This document shows, piece by piece, positions 1 to 8,178 of a stretch of 64,000 nt of DNA. Within the stretch, counting starts at the first letter, position 1, and each line of letters opens with the position of its first letter. The stretch covers positions 124,001 to 188,000 of the forward strand of contig CAMLMV010000006.1 in the NCBI GenBank assembly GCA_946481275.1. Direction: 5' to 3'. The notes beneath the pieces are model-generated. The model did no database searches. It had not been told where the DNA came from and saw only the letters and a list, made by a program, of their open reading frames with translations. The stretch comes from an uncultured Massilia sp. (GTDB lineage: Bacteria > Pseudomonadota > Gammaproteobacteria > Burkholderiales > Burkholderiaceae). The position numbers were made by a program, and so were the translations under genes.

Positions 1-2
1 TG

Positions 3-470
3 GGGCCGTCGGACTTCGCGTGGCTGTTCGTGCCGGCCGTGAGCGGCATCTTCCTGGGCGCGCTGGCCGCCAACCGGCTGGCGGGCAAGATGACGTTCTC
101 GCGCCAGATCGCGATCGGCTACGCGTTGATGCTGGCGGCCGTCACCGGCTCCGTCGCGTACCACGCCGTGCTGCCGCCGGCGCTGCCGTGGACCGTGCTG
201 CCGATGTTCTTCTATAACTTCGGCAGCTCGATCATCAACCCCAGCGCGACTCTGCTGGCGCTCGACCTGTTCCCGCACATCCGCGGCACGGTCGCGTCAT
301 GCCAGTCCTTCGTGACCACGTTGATGGGCGCACTGGTGGCCGGCATCATCGCGCCGGCGCTGACCCATTCCGTGCTGGCGATGGCGCTCGGCCAGGCTGC
401 GTTCGCGCTGGCGTCGCTGGCGTGCTGGATGACGTCGCGCCAGTATCGCCGGTACAAGGCGCTGGCCTGA
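3..470 (+). CDS. MFS transporter, C-terminal part (5' end outside window)
   Basis: The reading frame is open from the window edge and ends at a TGA at 468-470, so only about the last 155 residues are visible. They form four or five hydrophobic helices with short polar links. A proline-rich stretch precedes the helix containing FFYNFGSSIINPSATLLALD. The NPSA segment followed by a short loop (FPHIRGTVAS) resembles the second half of Bcr/CflA-type drug-efflux MFS proteins, where a small-residue helix follows a conserved NP. The protein should act in the inner membrane as a proton-linked exporter, but the substrate cannot be judged from this fragment. The tail QYRRYKALA is basic and cytoplasmic. 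Family assignment to MFS is fairly safe; the Bcr/CflA subgroup is an inference. Confidence 0.75.
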   Translation, partial: GPSDFAWLFVPAVSGIFLGALAANRLAGKMTFSRQIAIGYALMLAAVTGSVAYHAVLPPALPWTVLPMFFYNFGSSIINPSATLLALDLFPHIRGTVASCQSFVTTLMGALVAGIIAPALTHSVLAMALGQAAFALASLACWMTSRQYRRYKALA

Positions 471-474
471 CGCG

Positions 475-858
475 TCAGTTGGCTTTCGCGCCGCCGGTAT
501 AGCTCAGCGTGCCGAGTTCTTTCTGTGCCTCGTCCGGGCCGACCAGTTCCGGCACGATGTGCCCGGCCATCAGGCCCATCGACACCTTGGTGCGCACGTA
601 CTTGACCTCGCCCTTGTCGAGGGCGACGCTGAGTTTGTTGCTGACTTCCGTGCTGGTGACGGCTTCGTGGCTGCCGGGTGCGGCGTCCACATAAAAATAG
701 CCGCCCGGCTGCGATTTGCCGACGGTCGCGCCGTCGAGCATGACCTGAGGCTGGATCGCTGCGCCCAGCATGCTGTCGGTGCGGTAGAAATAGACGCGGC
801 CCTGCTCGGCGCCCAGCTTGGGCGTGCTCGCTTCCTGCTGGGCGAACTTGCGCCGCAT
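475..858 (-). CDS. DUF2846 domain protein, probably a frameshifted lipoprotein or secreted protein
   Basis: The 127-residue reading frame contains the DUF2846 core: GRVYFYRTDS, the VMLDGATVGKSQPGGYFYVD segment and the following beta-rich part. Members of this family are normally exported lipoproteins, but this frame begins at MRRKFAQQE with no signal sequence. Immediately upstream and in another frame (ATG at 916) lies a very good signal peptide, MKFPGARSLCLLLALTLTA followed by YAA. Removing one base around position 850-852 would fuse it to KFAQQEAS. I therefore read the gene as 475-916 with a one-base shift that is either a sequencing error or a real inactivating mutation. It converges with the MFS gene, with only 4 bases between the stops. 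Function of DUF2846 is unknown. Confidence 0.6.
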   Translation of the reverse strand: MRRKFAQQEASTPKLGAEQGRVYFYRTDSMLGAAIQPQVMLDGATVGKSQPGGYFYVDAAPGSHEAVTSTEVSNKLSVALDKGEVKYVRTKVSMGLMAGHIVPELVGPDEAQKELGTLSYTGGAKAN

Positions 859-916
859 ACGCCGTCAGCGTCAGTGCAAGGAGCAGGCAAAGAGATCGGG
901 CGCCGGGAAATTTCAT

Positions 917-1274
917 GACGCGACGGTAATGGTTGTTTCTTGCGTAAATACTCACACAAAGTCACGATGGCAATATAATTTCCCTTCGTGTGCGCTTTGA
1001 TGAGCAAGCATGATGTTGAGCAATCGTCTTTCGCGATAAGTTTGTTTTTTGTCAATACGAATAACTGGAAGCATGACTCTAAAACGCGTCACTTTTGTTG
1101 GAAAATGTTGTTCCCGGATAGAAATGTATATATGCTAAGATAAGTTTTTCATGCTTGGAATAACGATGTAAGAATTGCTTTGTTCCAGGGACCGCAAGAA
1201 CAAACGCTGTGGCAGCCCCCGCAGGGGAGAGCGGCCATCACCCAAAAACCAAGTTGGCGGCCGTGCTTGAATCC
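917..1274. other. AT-rich intergenic region between divergent genes
   Basis: About 350 bases with clearly lower GC than the surroundings. It must hold the promoters of the DUF2846 gene (leftward) and of the HDOD kinase operon (rightward). A run around 1120-1140 (ATGTATATATGCTAAGATAAG) is the most promoter-like part, but I see no convincing paired -35/-10 boxes. No open reading frame in it is supported. Confidence 0.4.
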
Positions 1275-3428
1275 ATGCATCAACCAGACCAGGACATCCG
1301 CAATCGCCTGCTGATCGCGCGCTTGCCGGCCATGCCCCAGATCCTCATCAAGCTGCTTGCGCACCTGCAGGCGGACGATCTGGGCATGCCCGAACTGGCC
1401 GCGCTGGTTGCCAAGGATGCCGGCATGACGGGCAAGATCCTCACCGTCGCCAACAGCTCCGCGTACCATCGCAACAGCCGCCAGCCGAACCTCGAACAGG
1501 CGATGGTGGCGCTGGGCACGGACATGATCAAGACGCTGGTCATCAGCGACTCCGTCTTCCAGACCTTCAACAGCTTCCCGAATTCCGGCGCCACCGACCT
1601 GCGCGCGTTCTGGAAGAATTCGTTGACGGCCGCCGTGCTGGCGCGCGAAGTCGCGCGCCGCATCGATTATGCGCAGCCGGAAGAAGCGTATCTCGCCGGC
1701 CTGCTGCACAACGTCGGCCGCCTCGCGCTGCTCGCGACGGCGCCGAAGGAATACGCGTTCAACTTCACGGCGCGCGACGACGAAGACCTGTGCGCCGTCG
1801 AACAGCGCACCCTGCAGATCACCCACGCGGAAGCGGGCGCCTGGCTGATCGAGCGCTGGCAGCTCGATTCCTTCCTGGCCGACTCCGTGCTGTACCACCA
1901 CGAGCCGAGCGAGCGCCTGGAAGCGGCGCATCCCCTGATCCGCATCGTGCGCGTGGCCCACGTGCTGTCCAGCCATGCGCACGACGACGCCCTCGTGGAC
2001 GAGGCGCGCGCGCTGTGCGGCCTCGGCCCGGACGCCCCGGACGAATTGCTGGGCCTCGCCGCGCGCCAGGTCGAGAAGGCCGCGATCCACCTCGGCATTG
2101 ACCTTGCTGGGGCCGACGACCTGCCCGTGCCGGCCGCGTTCGCGCCGCCGCCGCCCGTCGATCCCGTGCAGCAGCGCCTGTCCGAGGAAGTGCGCAACCT
2201 GGTGCTCGTGTCCGAAGTCGGCCAGACCTTCGCGCGCCAGCAGGGAGAGTCCGGCCTGCTGGAAGCGATGACGCGTTCGGCGCGCATCCTGTTCGATTTC
2301 GAGAACGCCGTCGTGCTGCTGGAGAATCCGACCGGCCAGGCCCTCATCGGCGCGCCCACCGCGAACCAGCAGCGCATCGCGGAGTTTACGGTGCCGCTGG
2401 CGAAGGGCGGCGCCGTCGCGCAGGCCGCGCTGGACCGGCGACTCGGCTTCATCCGCCGCGACGGTCGTCCGCTCGGCCTCGCGGAAGAACAGCTGCTGCG
2501 CATGCTGGGCACGGAATCGCTCGTGTGCCTGCCGCTCGTCGCGGGCGCGCGCTGCCTCGGCGTGATGATCGGCGGCGTCGCGGCCTGGCAGCTGCCGGCG
2601 TGCCAGAAGCGCGAGCGGTTCCTGCAGGCGTTCGGCGCGCAGGCCGCGGGCGCGCTGGAGACGGCAATGTCGGAACGGGGCCACGCGCGCCGCCAGCTCG
2701 CCCACGTGGCCGAGGAATACCGCGAAGCGTCGCGGCGCGTCGTGCACGAAGTGAACAACCCGCTGTCGATCATCAAGAACTACCTGTCGGTCCTGGACAG
2801 CAAGCTGGAACGCCAGGAACCCGTCAGCGCCGAGCTGTCGATCCTGAACGAGGAGATCGACCGCGTGGGCCAGCTGGTGGGCAGCCTGACGGAAATCCAA
2901 CCCAAAGTGGACAGTACGCCGGCGGCCGACGTGGCCCGCGTCGTGGACGACGTTCTGCGCCTGTTCCGCACCACGAATTTCATTCCGGCGAACGTCGAAA
3001 TCGTCGTGAGCATGGCGGACGCCGAGAGCCGCATCGAGGGCGATCCGGACATCCTCAAGCAGATCCTCGTGAACCTCGTGAAGAACGCGATCGAGGCGCT
3101 GTCCGGCAGCGGCGGCCGCATCGAGATCGCCAACCGCGGCCACGTGAACCGCGAGCGCCGGCTGTACCTGGAACTGGTCGTCTCAGACACCGGTCCGGGC
3201 CTGTCGCGCGAGGTGCTGGCCAACCTGTTCTCGGCCGTGAAGAGCACCAAGGAAGGACCGCACCACGGTCTCGGCCTGTCGATCGTGCACAGCCTGGTCA
3301 AGAAGCTGAACGGGCATATCGCCTGCCGCAGCGGCACGACCGGCACCAGTTTTGAAATCCTGCTGCCGGCGCATGCCGGCGCCGGCGCCCCGGCCACATC
3401 GCCGGTGCGCGCGCTTGGATCCGTATAA
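1275..3428 (+). CDS. HDOD-GAF-histidine kinase fusion sensor
   Basis: About 717 residues from the ATG at 1275; a GTG at 1209 would add 22 residues, and neither start has a strong ribosome binding site. Order of domains: HDOD (about residues 15-215, beginning RLPAMPQILIKLL and containing the NSSAYH and GLLHNVG motifs), a GAF-like region (about 300-450), then a histidine kinase. The phospho-acceptor segment is RRVVHEVNNPLSIIKNYL (His near residue 491). The ATP-binding part shows the N box (LVNLVKNAIEAL), DTGPGL and GLGLSIVHSL. There is no membrane segment, so the kinase is cytoplasmic. HDOD domains are catalytically dead HD relatives used in bacterial signalling. The stop lies 7 bases before the next gene, a receiver-GGDEF-EAL protein that is the obvious phosphotransfer partner. 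Ligand unknown. Confidence 0.88.
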   Translation: MHQPDQDIRNRLLIARLPAMPQILIKLLAHLQADDLGMPELAALVAKDAGMTGKILTVANSSAYHRNSRQPNLEQAMVALGTDMIKTLVISDSVFQTFNSFPNSGATDLRAFWKNSLTAAVLAREVARRIDYAQPEEAYLAGLLHNVGRLALLATAPKEYAFNFTARDDEDLCAVEQRTLQITHAEAGAWLIERWQLDSFLADSVLYHHEPSERLEAAHPLIRIVRVAHVLSSHAHDDALVDEARALCGLGPDAPDELLGLAARQVEKAAIHLGIDLAGADDLPVPAAFAPPPPVDPVQQRLSEEVRNLVLVSEVGQTFARQQGESGLLEAMTRSARILFDFENAVVLLENPTGQALIGAPTANQQRIAEFTVPLAKGGAVAQAALDRRLGFIRRDGRPLGLAEEQLLRMLGTESLVCLPLVAGARCLGVMIGGVAAWQLPACQKRERFLQAFGAQAAGALETAMSERGHARRQLAHVAEEYREASRRVVHEVNNPLSIIKNYLSVLDSKLERQEPVSAELSILNEEIDRVGQLVGSLTEIQPKVDSTPAADVARVVDDVLRLFRTTNFIPANVEIVVSMADAESRIEGDPDILKQILVNLVKNAIEALSGSGGRIEIANRGHVNRERRLYLELVVSDTGPGLSREVLANLFSAVKSTKEGPHHGLGLSIVHSLVKKLNGHIACRSGTTGTSFEILLPAHAGAGAPATSPVRALGSV

Positions 3429-3435
3429 GGTAACA

Positions 3436-5658
3436 ATGAATCCATTCTCCGCCAGCGCCACGTCGTCCAGCCCCCACGACACGCAATCCTCGCTCGGCAT
3501 CGACCAGCCCCGACTCCTGCTCGTCGACGATGAACCGCGCCTGCTCACCTCCCTGTACGAGCTGCTGCAGGGCCGCGGTTACCAGCTCGTCACGGCCGCC
3601 ACCGGAGGAGAAGCCCTCGCGCACCTGTCGCGCCTGCGCTTCGACCTCGTGCTGCTCGACCTGCGCCTGCCCGACATCGGCGGCCACGAGATCATGGACT
3701 TCATCAACGAGAAGGGCATCGATGCCGACGTGATCGTGATGAGCGGCGAGGTCGGCATCGACGCCGCCATCGGCGCGCTGAAACGCAACGCCTACGATTA
3801 CCTGCGCAAGCCGTACAGCCGCGAGGAACTGCTCAAGACCGTCGCGAACGCACTGAAGCAGCGCCGCCTGCAGGAAGCCAACGCGCGCATCGCGAGCCAG
3901 CTGGAAAACTCGGAAAAGATGTACCGCTACCTGGTCGACAGCTCGCCGGACATCATCTACACGCTGAACCACGAAGGCAGGTTCACCTTCATCAACGACC
4001 GCGCCTACCAGCTGCTCGGCTACAAGCGCGAAGAACTCATCGGCCAGCATTACTCGATCCTCGTGCACGACGAAGACCTGGAGCGCGCGCGCTACGTCTT
4101 CAACGAGCGCCGCGTCGACGAGCGTGCCTCGCGCAACGTCGAGCTGCGCCTGAAGTGCCACGCGGGCGCGAACCAGGAGCGCACGTTCAACAACACGTTG
4201 ATGACGATCTCGCTGAACGCCATCGGCATGCACGTGCCCGACCAGGAAGTGAAGCGGCTCGAGTTCTACGGCACGTATGGCGTCGCGCGCGACATCACGG
4301 ACCGCAAGCGCGCCGAGGAAGTCATCTCGTACCAGGCCTACCACGACATCCTGACCGACCTCCCGAACCGCATCCTGTTCAAGGACCGCCTCGGCCTCGC
4401 CGTCATCCAGGCCAAGAGAAAGCAGACGGAACTCGCCGTCATGTTCATCGACCTCGATCGCTTCAAGCTAGTGAACGACACGCTCGGCCACGTGAAGGGC
4501 GACGAACTGCTGCAGCAGGCCGCGGGCCGCCTGAAGGAATGCCTGCGCAAGGGCGACACGCTCGCGCGCCAGGGCGGCGACGAATTCACCATCGTGCTGC
4601 CGGAACTGCGCGACCGCGACGACGCGCGCATGGTCGCCGACAAATTCCTCGAAGTGCTGCAGGAGCCGTTCGACCTGGACGGCCACGCCGTGCACATCTC
4701 CGCGTCGATCGGCATCGCCGTCTATCCGGCCCACGGCGAATCGATCGACGAGCTGCTGCGCCACGCCGACATCGCCATGTACCAGATCAAGGGGCAGGGC
4801 AAGAACGGCCACGCGTTCTACGACCCGGCGATGCAGGACGTGTCGCACCAGAAGATCGCGCTGGAACAGAGCCTGCGCCGCGCCCTCGAGAACAACGAGC
4901 TGGAGATGTACTACCAGCCGCAGATCGACGCCATCAGCGGCCGCATCGTCGGCGCCGAGGCGCTGATGCGCTGGAACCACCCGACGCGCGGCATCGTGTC
5001 GCCGGGCGAATTCCTGCCGTTCGCCGAAGAAAACGGCCTGATGCTGCCGATCTCGGACTGGATGATCGGCGCGCTGTGCCGCGACATGCTGCAGTGGAAG
5101 AACATCGGCGGCAACCAGGTGCGGCTGTCGCTGAACCTGTCGCCGCAATACCTCGACCGGGGGGACTTCTTCGAAAAGATGCGCGGCGCGCTCCTGCGTT
5201 ACGGGATCGCGCCGAGCCAGATCGAAGTCGAAATCACCGAGAACATCTGCATCCGCAACCCGCAGCACGCGATCGAGCAGCTCAACAAACTCGGCCAGCT
5301 GGGCGTGTCCGTCGCGATCGACGACTTCGGCACCGGCTATTCGTCGCTGGCCTACCTGCACCGCTTCCCGGTCCACACGATCAAGATCGACCAGTCGTTC
5401 GTCAAGGAGATCCACGACGAGCACGGACACTATCCGGTCGTCCTGGCCATCATCTCGATCGCGCGCGGCCTGGGATTGAACCTGATCGCGGAAGGCGTCG
5501 AGACGGACTCGCAGGCCCGCTACCTGCGCGCGAACGGCTGCCTGACGATGCAGGGCTACCTGTACCACCGCCCGATGCCGCTCGGCCGCTTCATCGACGT
5601 GCTGCGCGGGCAGTCGCTGCCGGCGGGCGCCTCGAACGTGCTTGCCTTCCAGGCCTGA
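3436..5658 (+). CDS. Response regulator with PAS, GGDEF and EAL domains (c-di-GMP turnover)
   Basis: The ATG at 3436 follows AAGG at 3427-3430 and gives 740 residues; an upstream in-frame ATG lies inside the kinase gene. Domains: receiver (about 25-140; DDE acid pocket in LLLVDDEPR, phospho-acceptor Asp near 75 in VLLDLRLPD, Lys in LRKPYS), PAS (about 160-285), GGDEF (motif GGDEF intact near 380), EAL (EALMRWNHP near 510, DDFGTGYSS, AEGVET). Both the cyclase and phosphodiesterase active-site signatures look complete, so the protein may make or degrade cyclic di-GMP depending on phosphorylation. It sits in the cytoplasm. The kinase just upstream is its likely phosphodonor, and the Sel1-repeat gene follows after 6 bases. 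Which activity dominates cannot be told from sequence. Confidence 0.93.
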   Translation: MNPFSASATSSSPHDTQSSLGIDQPRLLLVDDEPRLLTSLYELLQGRGYQLVTAATGGEALAHLSRLRFDLVLLDLRLPDIGGHEIMDFINEKGIDADVIVMSGEVGIDAAIGALKRNAYDYLRKPYSREELLKTVANALKQRRLQEANARIASQLENSEKMYRYLVDSSPDIIYTLNHEGRFTFINDRAYQLLGYKREELIGQHYSILVHDEDLERARYVFNERRVDERASRNVELRLKCHAGANQERTFNNTLMTISLNAIGMHVPDQEVKRLEFYGTYGVARDITDRKRAEEVISYQAYHDILTDLPNRILFKDRLGLAVIQAKRKQTELAVMFIDLDRFKLVNDTLGHVKGDELLQQAAGRLKECLRKGDTLARQGGDEFTIVLPELRDRDDARMVADKFLEVLQEPFDLDGHAVHISASIGIAVYPAHGESIDELLRHADIAMYQIKGQGKNGHAFYDPAMQDVSHQKIALEQSLRRALENNELEMYYQPQIDAISGRIVGAEALMRWNHPTRGIVSPGEFLPFAEENGLMLPISDWMIGALCRDMLQWKNIGGNQVRLSLNLSPQYLDRGDFFEKMRGALLRYGIAPSQIEVEITENICIRNPQHAIEQLNKLGQLGVSVAIDDFGTGYSSLAYLHRFPVHTIKIDQSFVKEIHDEHGHYPVVLAIISIARGLGLNLIAEGVETDSQARYLRANGCLTMQGYLYHRPMPLGRFIDVLRGQSLPAGASNVLAFQA

Positions 5659-5664
5659 TGCGCC

Positions 5665-7233
5665 ATGCCCCACAGCGAGACCGACGCTCGCCACACCGCT
5701 GAGTTCTTGCGGGTAAAAGCGCTCGCGGAGCGCGGCGTGGCCTCGGCCCAGCACAGCCTCGGCTTCATGTACGTGAACGGCCAGGGCGTGCCGCGCAACG
5801 ACGAACTGGCCGTCGCGTGGTACCGCATGGCCGCCAGCAGCGGCCTCGAACAGGCGCAATACAACCTCGGCGTGATGTACCAGAAGGGCCAGGGCGTGGC
5901 GCAGGACCTGGGCCAGGCGCTGTACTGGTATCGCCAGGCGGCAGAACAGGGCTACGTGCAGGCCCAGTACAACCTGGGTTGGCTGTATGCGAAGGGTCAG
6001 GGCACGCCGGCCGACGTGCACGAGGCGCTGCACTGGTTCGGCAAGGCCGCCGCACAGGGCGACCCCGGCGCCCAGCACAATCTCGGCATGATGTACGAGG
6101 GCGGCAAGGGCGTCGCGCAGGACGTCGCGCAGGCCGTCGAGTGGTACCGCAAGGCGGCCGAACAGAATTACGCGCGCTCGCAGTTCAATCTCGCACTCAG
6201 ATACGACAGTGGCCAGGGCATCGCGCGCGACGTGCAGCAGGCCATCCACTGGTTCCGCAAGGCCGCGGAGCAGGGCTATGCACCGGCCCAGTTCAACCTG
6301 GGCCTCCGCTACGACAAGGGCCAGGACCTGCCTCAGGACAGCGAGAAGGCGATCCTGTGGTACGGCCGCGCGGGCGAGCAGGGCCACGCCAGTTCGCAGT
6401 TCAACCTCGCGCTGATCCACGATGCGGGCCACGGCGTCGCGCGCGATCCGCAGCTGGCGCTGGCCTGGTTCCGGCGCGCGGCCGAGCAGGGACACGCTGG
6501 TGCGCAGGACAATCTTGGCCTGCGTTATGAACATGGCCAGGGCGTCGAGCAGGATTACGCGCAGGCCGCGCACTGGTACGCCCTCGCGGCGGAACAGGGC
6601 TTCGCCGGCGCGCAGTACCACCTCGGCCAGTTATACGATGCGGGCCACGGCGTGGCGCAGGATCCGTCCGTTGCGCTGGACTGGTATCGCAAGGCCGCCG
6701 AACAGGGCCACCTGCGCGCGCAGTTCGATCTCGCCCTGCGCTACGAGAGCGGCAACGGCGTCGCGCAGGACGAGCGCGAAGCCGCGTACTGGTACCGCAA
6801 GGCGGCCGACCAGGAGTACGCGCCCGCGCAGTACGCGCTGGGCCAGCTGCTGGACCGCGACGACACGGGCACGGTCGATCCGCGCCAGGCGACGATGTGG
6901 TACCGCAAGGCGGCGGAGCAGGGCCACGCACTCGCGCAGTTCGCGCTGGGCCTGCGCCACGACAGCGGCCACGGCGCCGAACGCGATTACGAGGCGGCGC
7001 ACTTCTGGTACCTGTGCGCCGCGCGCCAGGGCCACGCGCGCGCCCAGTTCAACCTCGGCGTGATGTATGCGGCGGGGCAGGGCGTGCCGCTCGATCTCGT
7101 CGAAGCCTATGCGTGGCTGCACCGCGCGGGCGCCGCCGGCATCCTGCCTGCCGCGAACTACATCCGGCGCGTGGCCGCACGCATGGAACCTGCGCTGCTG
7201 GCGCAGGCCAACGGCTACATCGGCGCCGCGTAG
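5665..7233 (+). CDS. Sel1-like repeat protein (13 repeats)
   Basis: The 522-residue protein is almost entirely Sel1-like repeats of 36 residues. I count 13 copies, each with the pattern AQxNLGxxYxxGxGVxxDxxxAxxWYRKAAEQG. There is no signal peptide or membrane segment, so it is probably cytoplasmic. Sel1 repeats form alpha-solenoids that bind other proteins, and such proteins often act as adaptors in signalling. Its start is 6 bases after the stop of the GGDEF/EAL regulator, so it belongs to the same transcript and may scaffold the kinase-regulator pair; that role is inference. The 3' end overlaps the convergent hydrolase gene by 19 bases. Repeat 11 is slightly irregular (LLDRDDTGTVDP in place of the usual YxxGxGV). 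Confidence 0.92.
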   Translation: MPHSETDARHTAEFLRVKALAERGVASAQHSLGFMYVNGQGVPRNDELAVAWYRMAASSGLEQAQYNLGVMYQKGQGVAQDLGQALYWYRQAAEQGYVQAQYNLGWLYAKGQGTPADVHEALHWFGKAAAQGDPGAQHNLGMMYEGGKGVAQDVAQAVEWYRKAAEQNYARSQFNLALRYDSGQGIARDVQQAIHWFRKAAEQGYAPAQFNLGLRYDKGQDLPQDSEKAILWYGRAGEQGHASSQFNLALIHDAGHGVARDPQLALAWFRRAAEQGHAGAQDNLGLRYEHGQGVEQDYAQAAHWYALAAEQGFAGAQYHLGQLYDAGHGVAQDPSVALDWYRKAAEQGHLRAQFDLALRYESGNGVAQDEREAAYWYRKAADQEYAPAQYALGQLLDRDDTGTVDPRQATMWYRKAAEQGHALAQFALGLRHDSGHGAERDYEAAHFWYLCAARQGHARAQFNLGVMYAAGQGVPLDLVEAYAWLHRAGAAGILPAANYIRRVAARMEPALLAQANGYIGAA

Positions 7234-8033
7234 CGGAGTGTCCGCGCGAGGAACGTATCCATCGCGACCGAGCTGGCCGTCGGCGCGCTCAGGTGCGGGC
7301 AGTGGCCCACGTTGTCGATGACTTTCAGCGTGCTGTGCGCCAGGTGGCGGTGCAGCCATTCTCCCACTTCGCGCGGCACGATCAGGTCGTCGCTGCATTG
7401 CAGGATCAGGGCGGGGACGGTGGCGCGCTCCACCTCGGCGCGGATGTCGGCCTGGAAGGTCACGCGCGCGAAATGCTTGGCGATGGCGGGATCGTTGCGG
7501 CAGAAGCTGCGCGTCAGTTCCTCGCCCAGGTCCGGACGATTGGGCGCGCCCATGATCGCGGGCGCCATCTTGCGCGACCAGTCGAGGAAATTCGTCTCCA
7601 TCGCCTGCAGCAGGCCGTCGATGTCTTCGCGGTTGAAGCCGCCGATGTAGTCGCCATCATTGACGTAGCAGGGAGAAGGGCCGACGAGGACCTGGGCCAG
7701 GAAGCGCTCCGGTGCCGCCACCGTCGCCAGCAGCGCGATCGACGCGCCGACCGAGTGGCCGACGACGACGGTCGGACCGGCCGCGCAGGCGTCGAGGACC
7801 TCCAGCAGGTCCGTCACGTGGCCTTGCAGGTTCGCGTACTTCGTGCGGTCGTACGCCTCCCAGTCGGAACGGCCGCTGCCCGTCAGGTCGTACAGCACGA
7901 CGCGGAAGCGCTCCGCGTACGCCGGCGCCACGTAGCGCCACATGGTCTGGTCGCAACCGAAACCGTGCACGAACACCATGGTCACCGGCCCCGAGCCGGT
8001 CACGTGGACGTTGTTGCGAAACTGTACAGACAT
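7215..8033 (-). CDS. RsbQ-like alpha/beta hydrolase
   Basis: From the ATG at 8033 (AGGA ribosome site 7-10 bases upstream) the product has 272 residues. It is a soluble alpha/beta hydrolase: oxyanion-hole region VFVHGFGCDQTMW, nucleophile elbow GHSVG, acid in CSDDLIVP, histidine in NVGHCPHLSAP. The sequence around GFGCDQTMWR and the GPSPCYVND segment resemble RsbQ of Bacillus and its relatives, including the plant strigolactone/karrikin receptor family. RsbQ partners a PAS-domain phosphatase, RsbP; no such gene is adjacent here, although PAS signalling genes are close. The natural substrate is unknown. It is divergent from the LexA-controlled repair pair. Confidence 0.85.
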   Translation of the reverse strand: MSVQFRNNVHVTGSGPVTMVFVHGFGCDQTMWRYVAPAYAERFRVVLYDLTGSGRSDWEAYDRTKYANLQGHVTDLLEVLDACAAGPTVVVGHSVGASIALLATVAAPERFLAQVLVGPSPCYVNDGDYIGGFNREDIDGLLQAMETNFLDWSRKMAPAIMGAPNRPDLGEELTRSFCRNDPAIAKHFARVTFQADIRAEVERATVPALILQCSDDLIVPREVGEWLHRHLAHSTLKVIDNVGHCPHLSAPTASSVAMDTFLARTLRYAAPM

Positions 8034-8150
8034 GGTGAATCCTGGCCGAAGCGTGGTGCGATCCTCCGATATTAACATTGTGAAATAACTGTTGGGGACG
8101 GGTTCCACGGTGCGTTCGCGCACGGCACGGCGGGGACGATTCGCGATATA

Positions 8151-8166
8151 CTGTTTATATATACAG
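8151..8166 (+). promoter_or_regulatory. LexA (SOS) box upstream of the radical SAM/UdgX pair
   Basis: CTGTTTATATATACAG matches the CTGT-N8-ACAG LexA consensus perfectly and has the AT-rich alternating core typical of strong boxes. It ends 12 bases before the ATG of the radical SAM gene, so bound LexA would cover the promoter or the start of the transcript. It lies between divergent genes, but is far closer to the rightward one. Confidence 0.85.
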
Positions 8167-8178
8167 TATTTATTCGCG

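Noticed and set aside
1149..3143. Minus-strand frame of 664 codons opposite the HDOD kinase
   Set aside because: Arg/His/Gln-rich composition without domains; antisense to clear HDOD and kinase motifs.
4468..6621. Minus-strand frame of 717 codons opposite the GGDEF/EAL and Sel1 genes
   Set aside because: Shadow frame of high-GC coding sequence; its apparent repeats are the antisense of Sel1 repeats.
5700..7200. Regular repeat spacing that might suggest a CRISPR or satellite array
   Set aside because: The period is 108 bases and coding; it reflects 36-residue Sel1 protein repeats, not DNA repeats with unique spacers.
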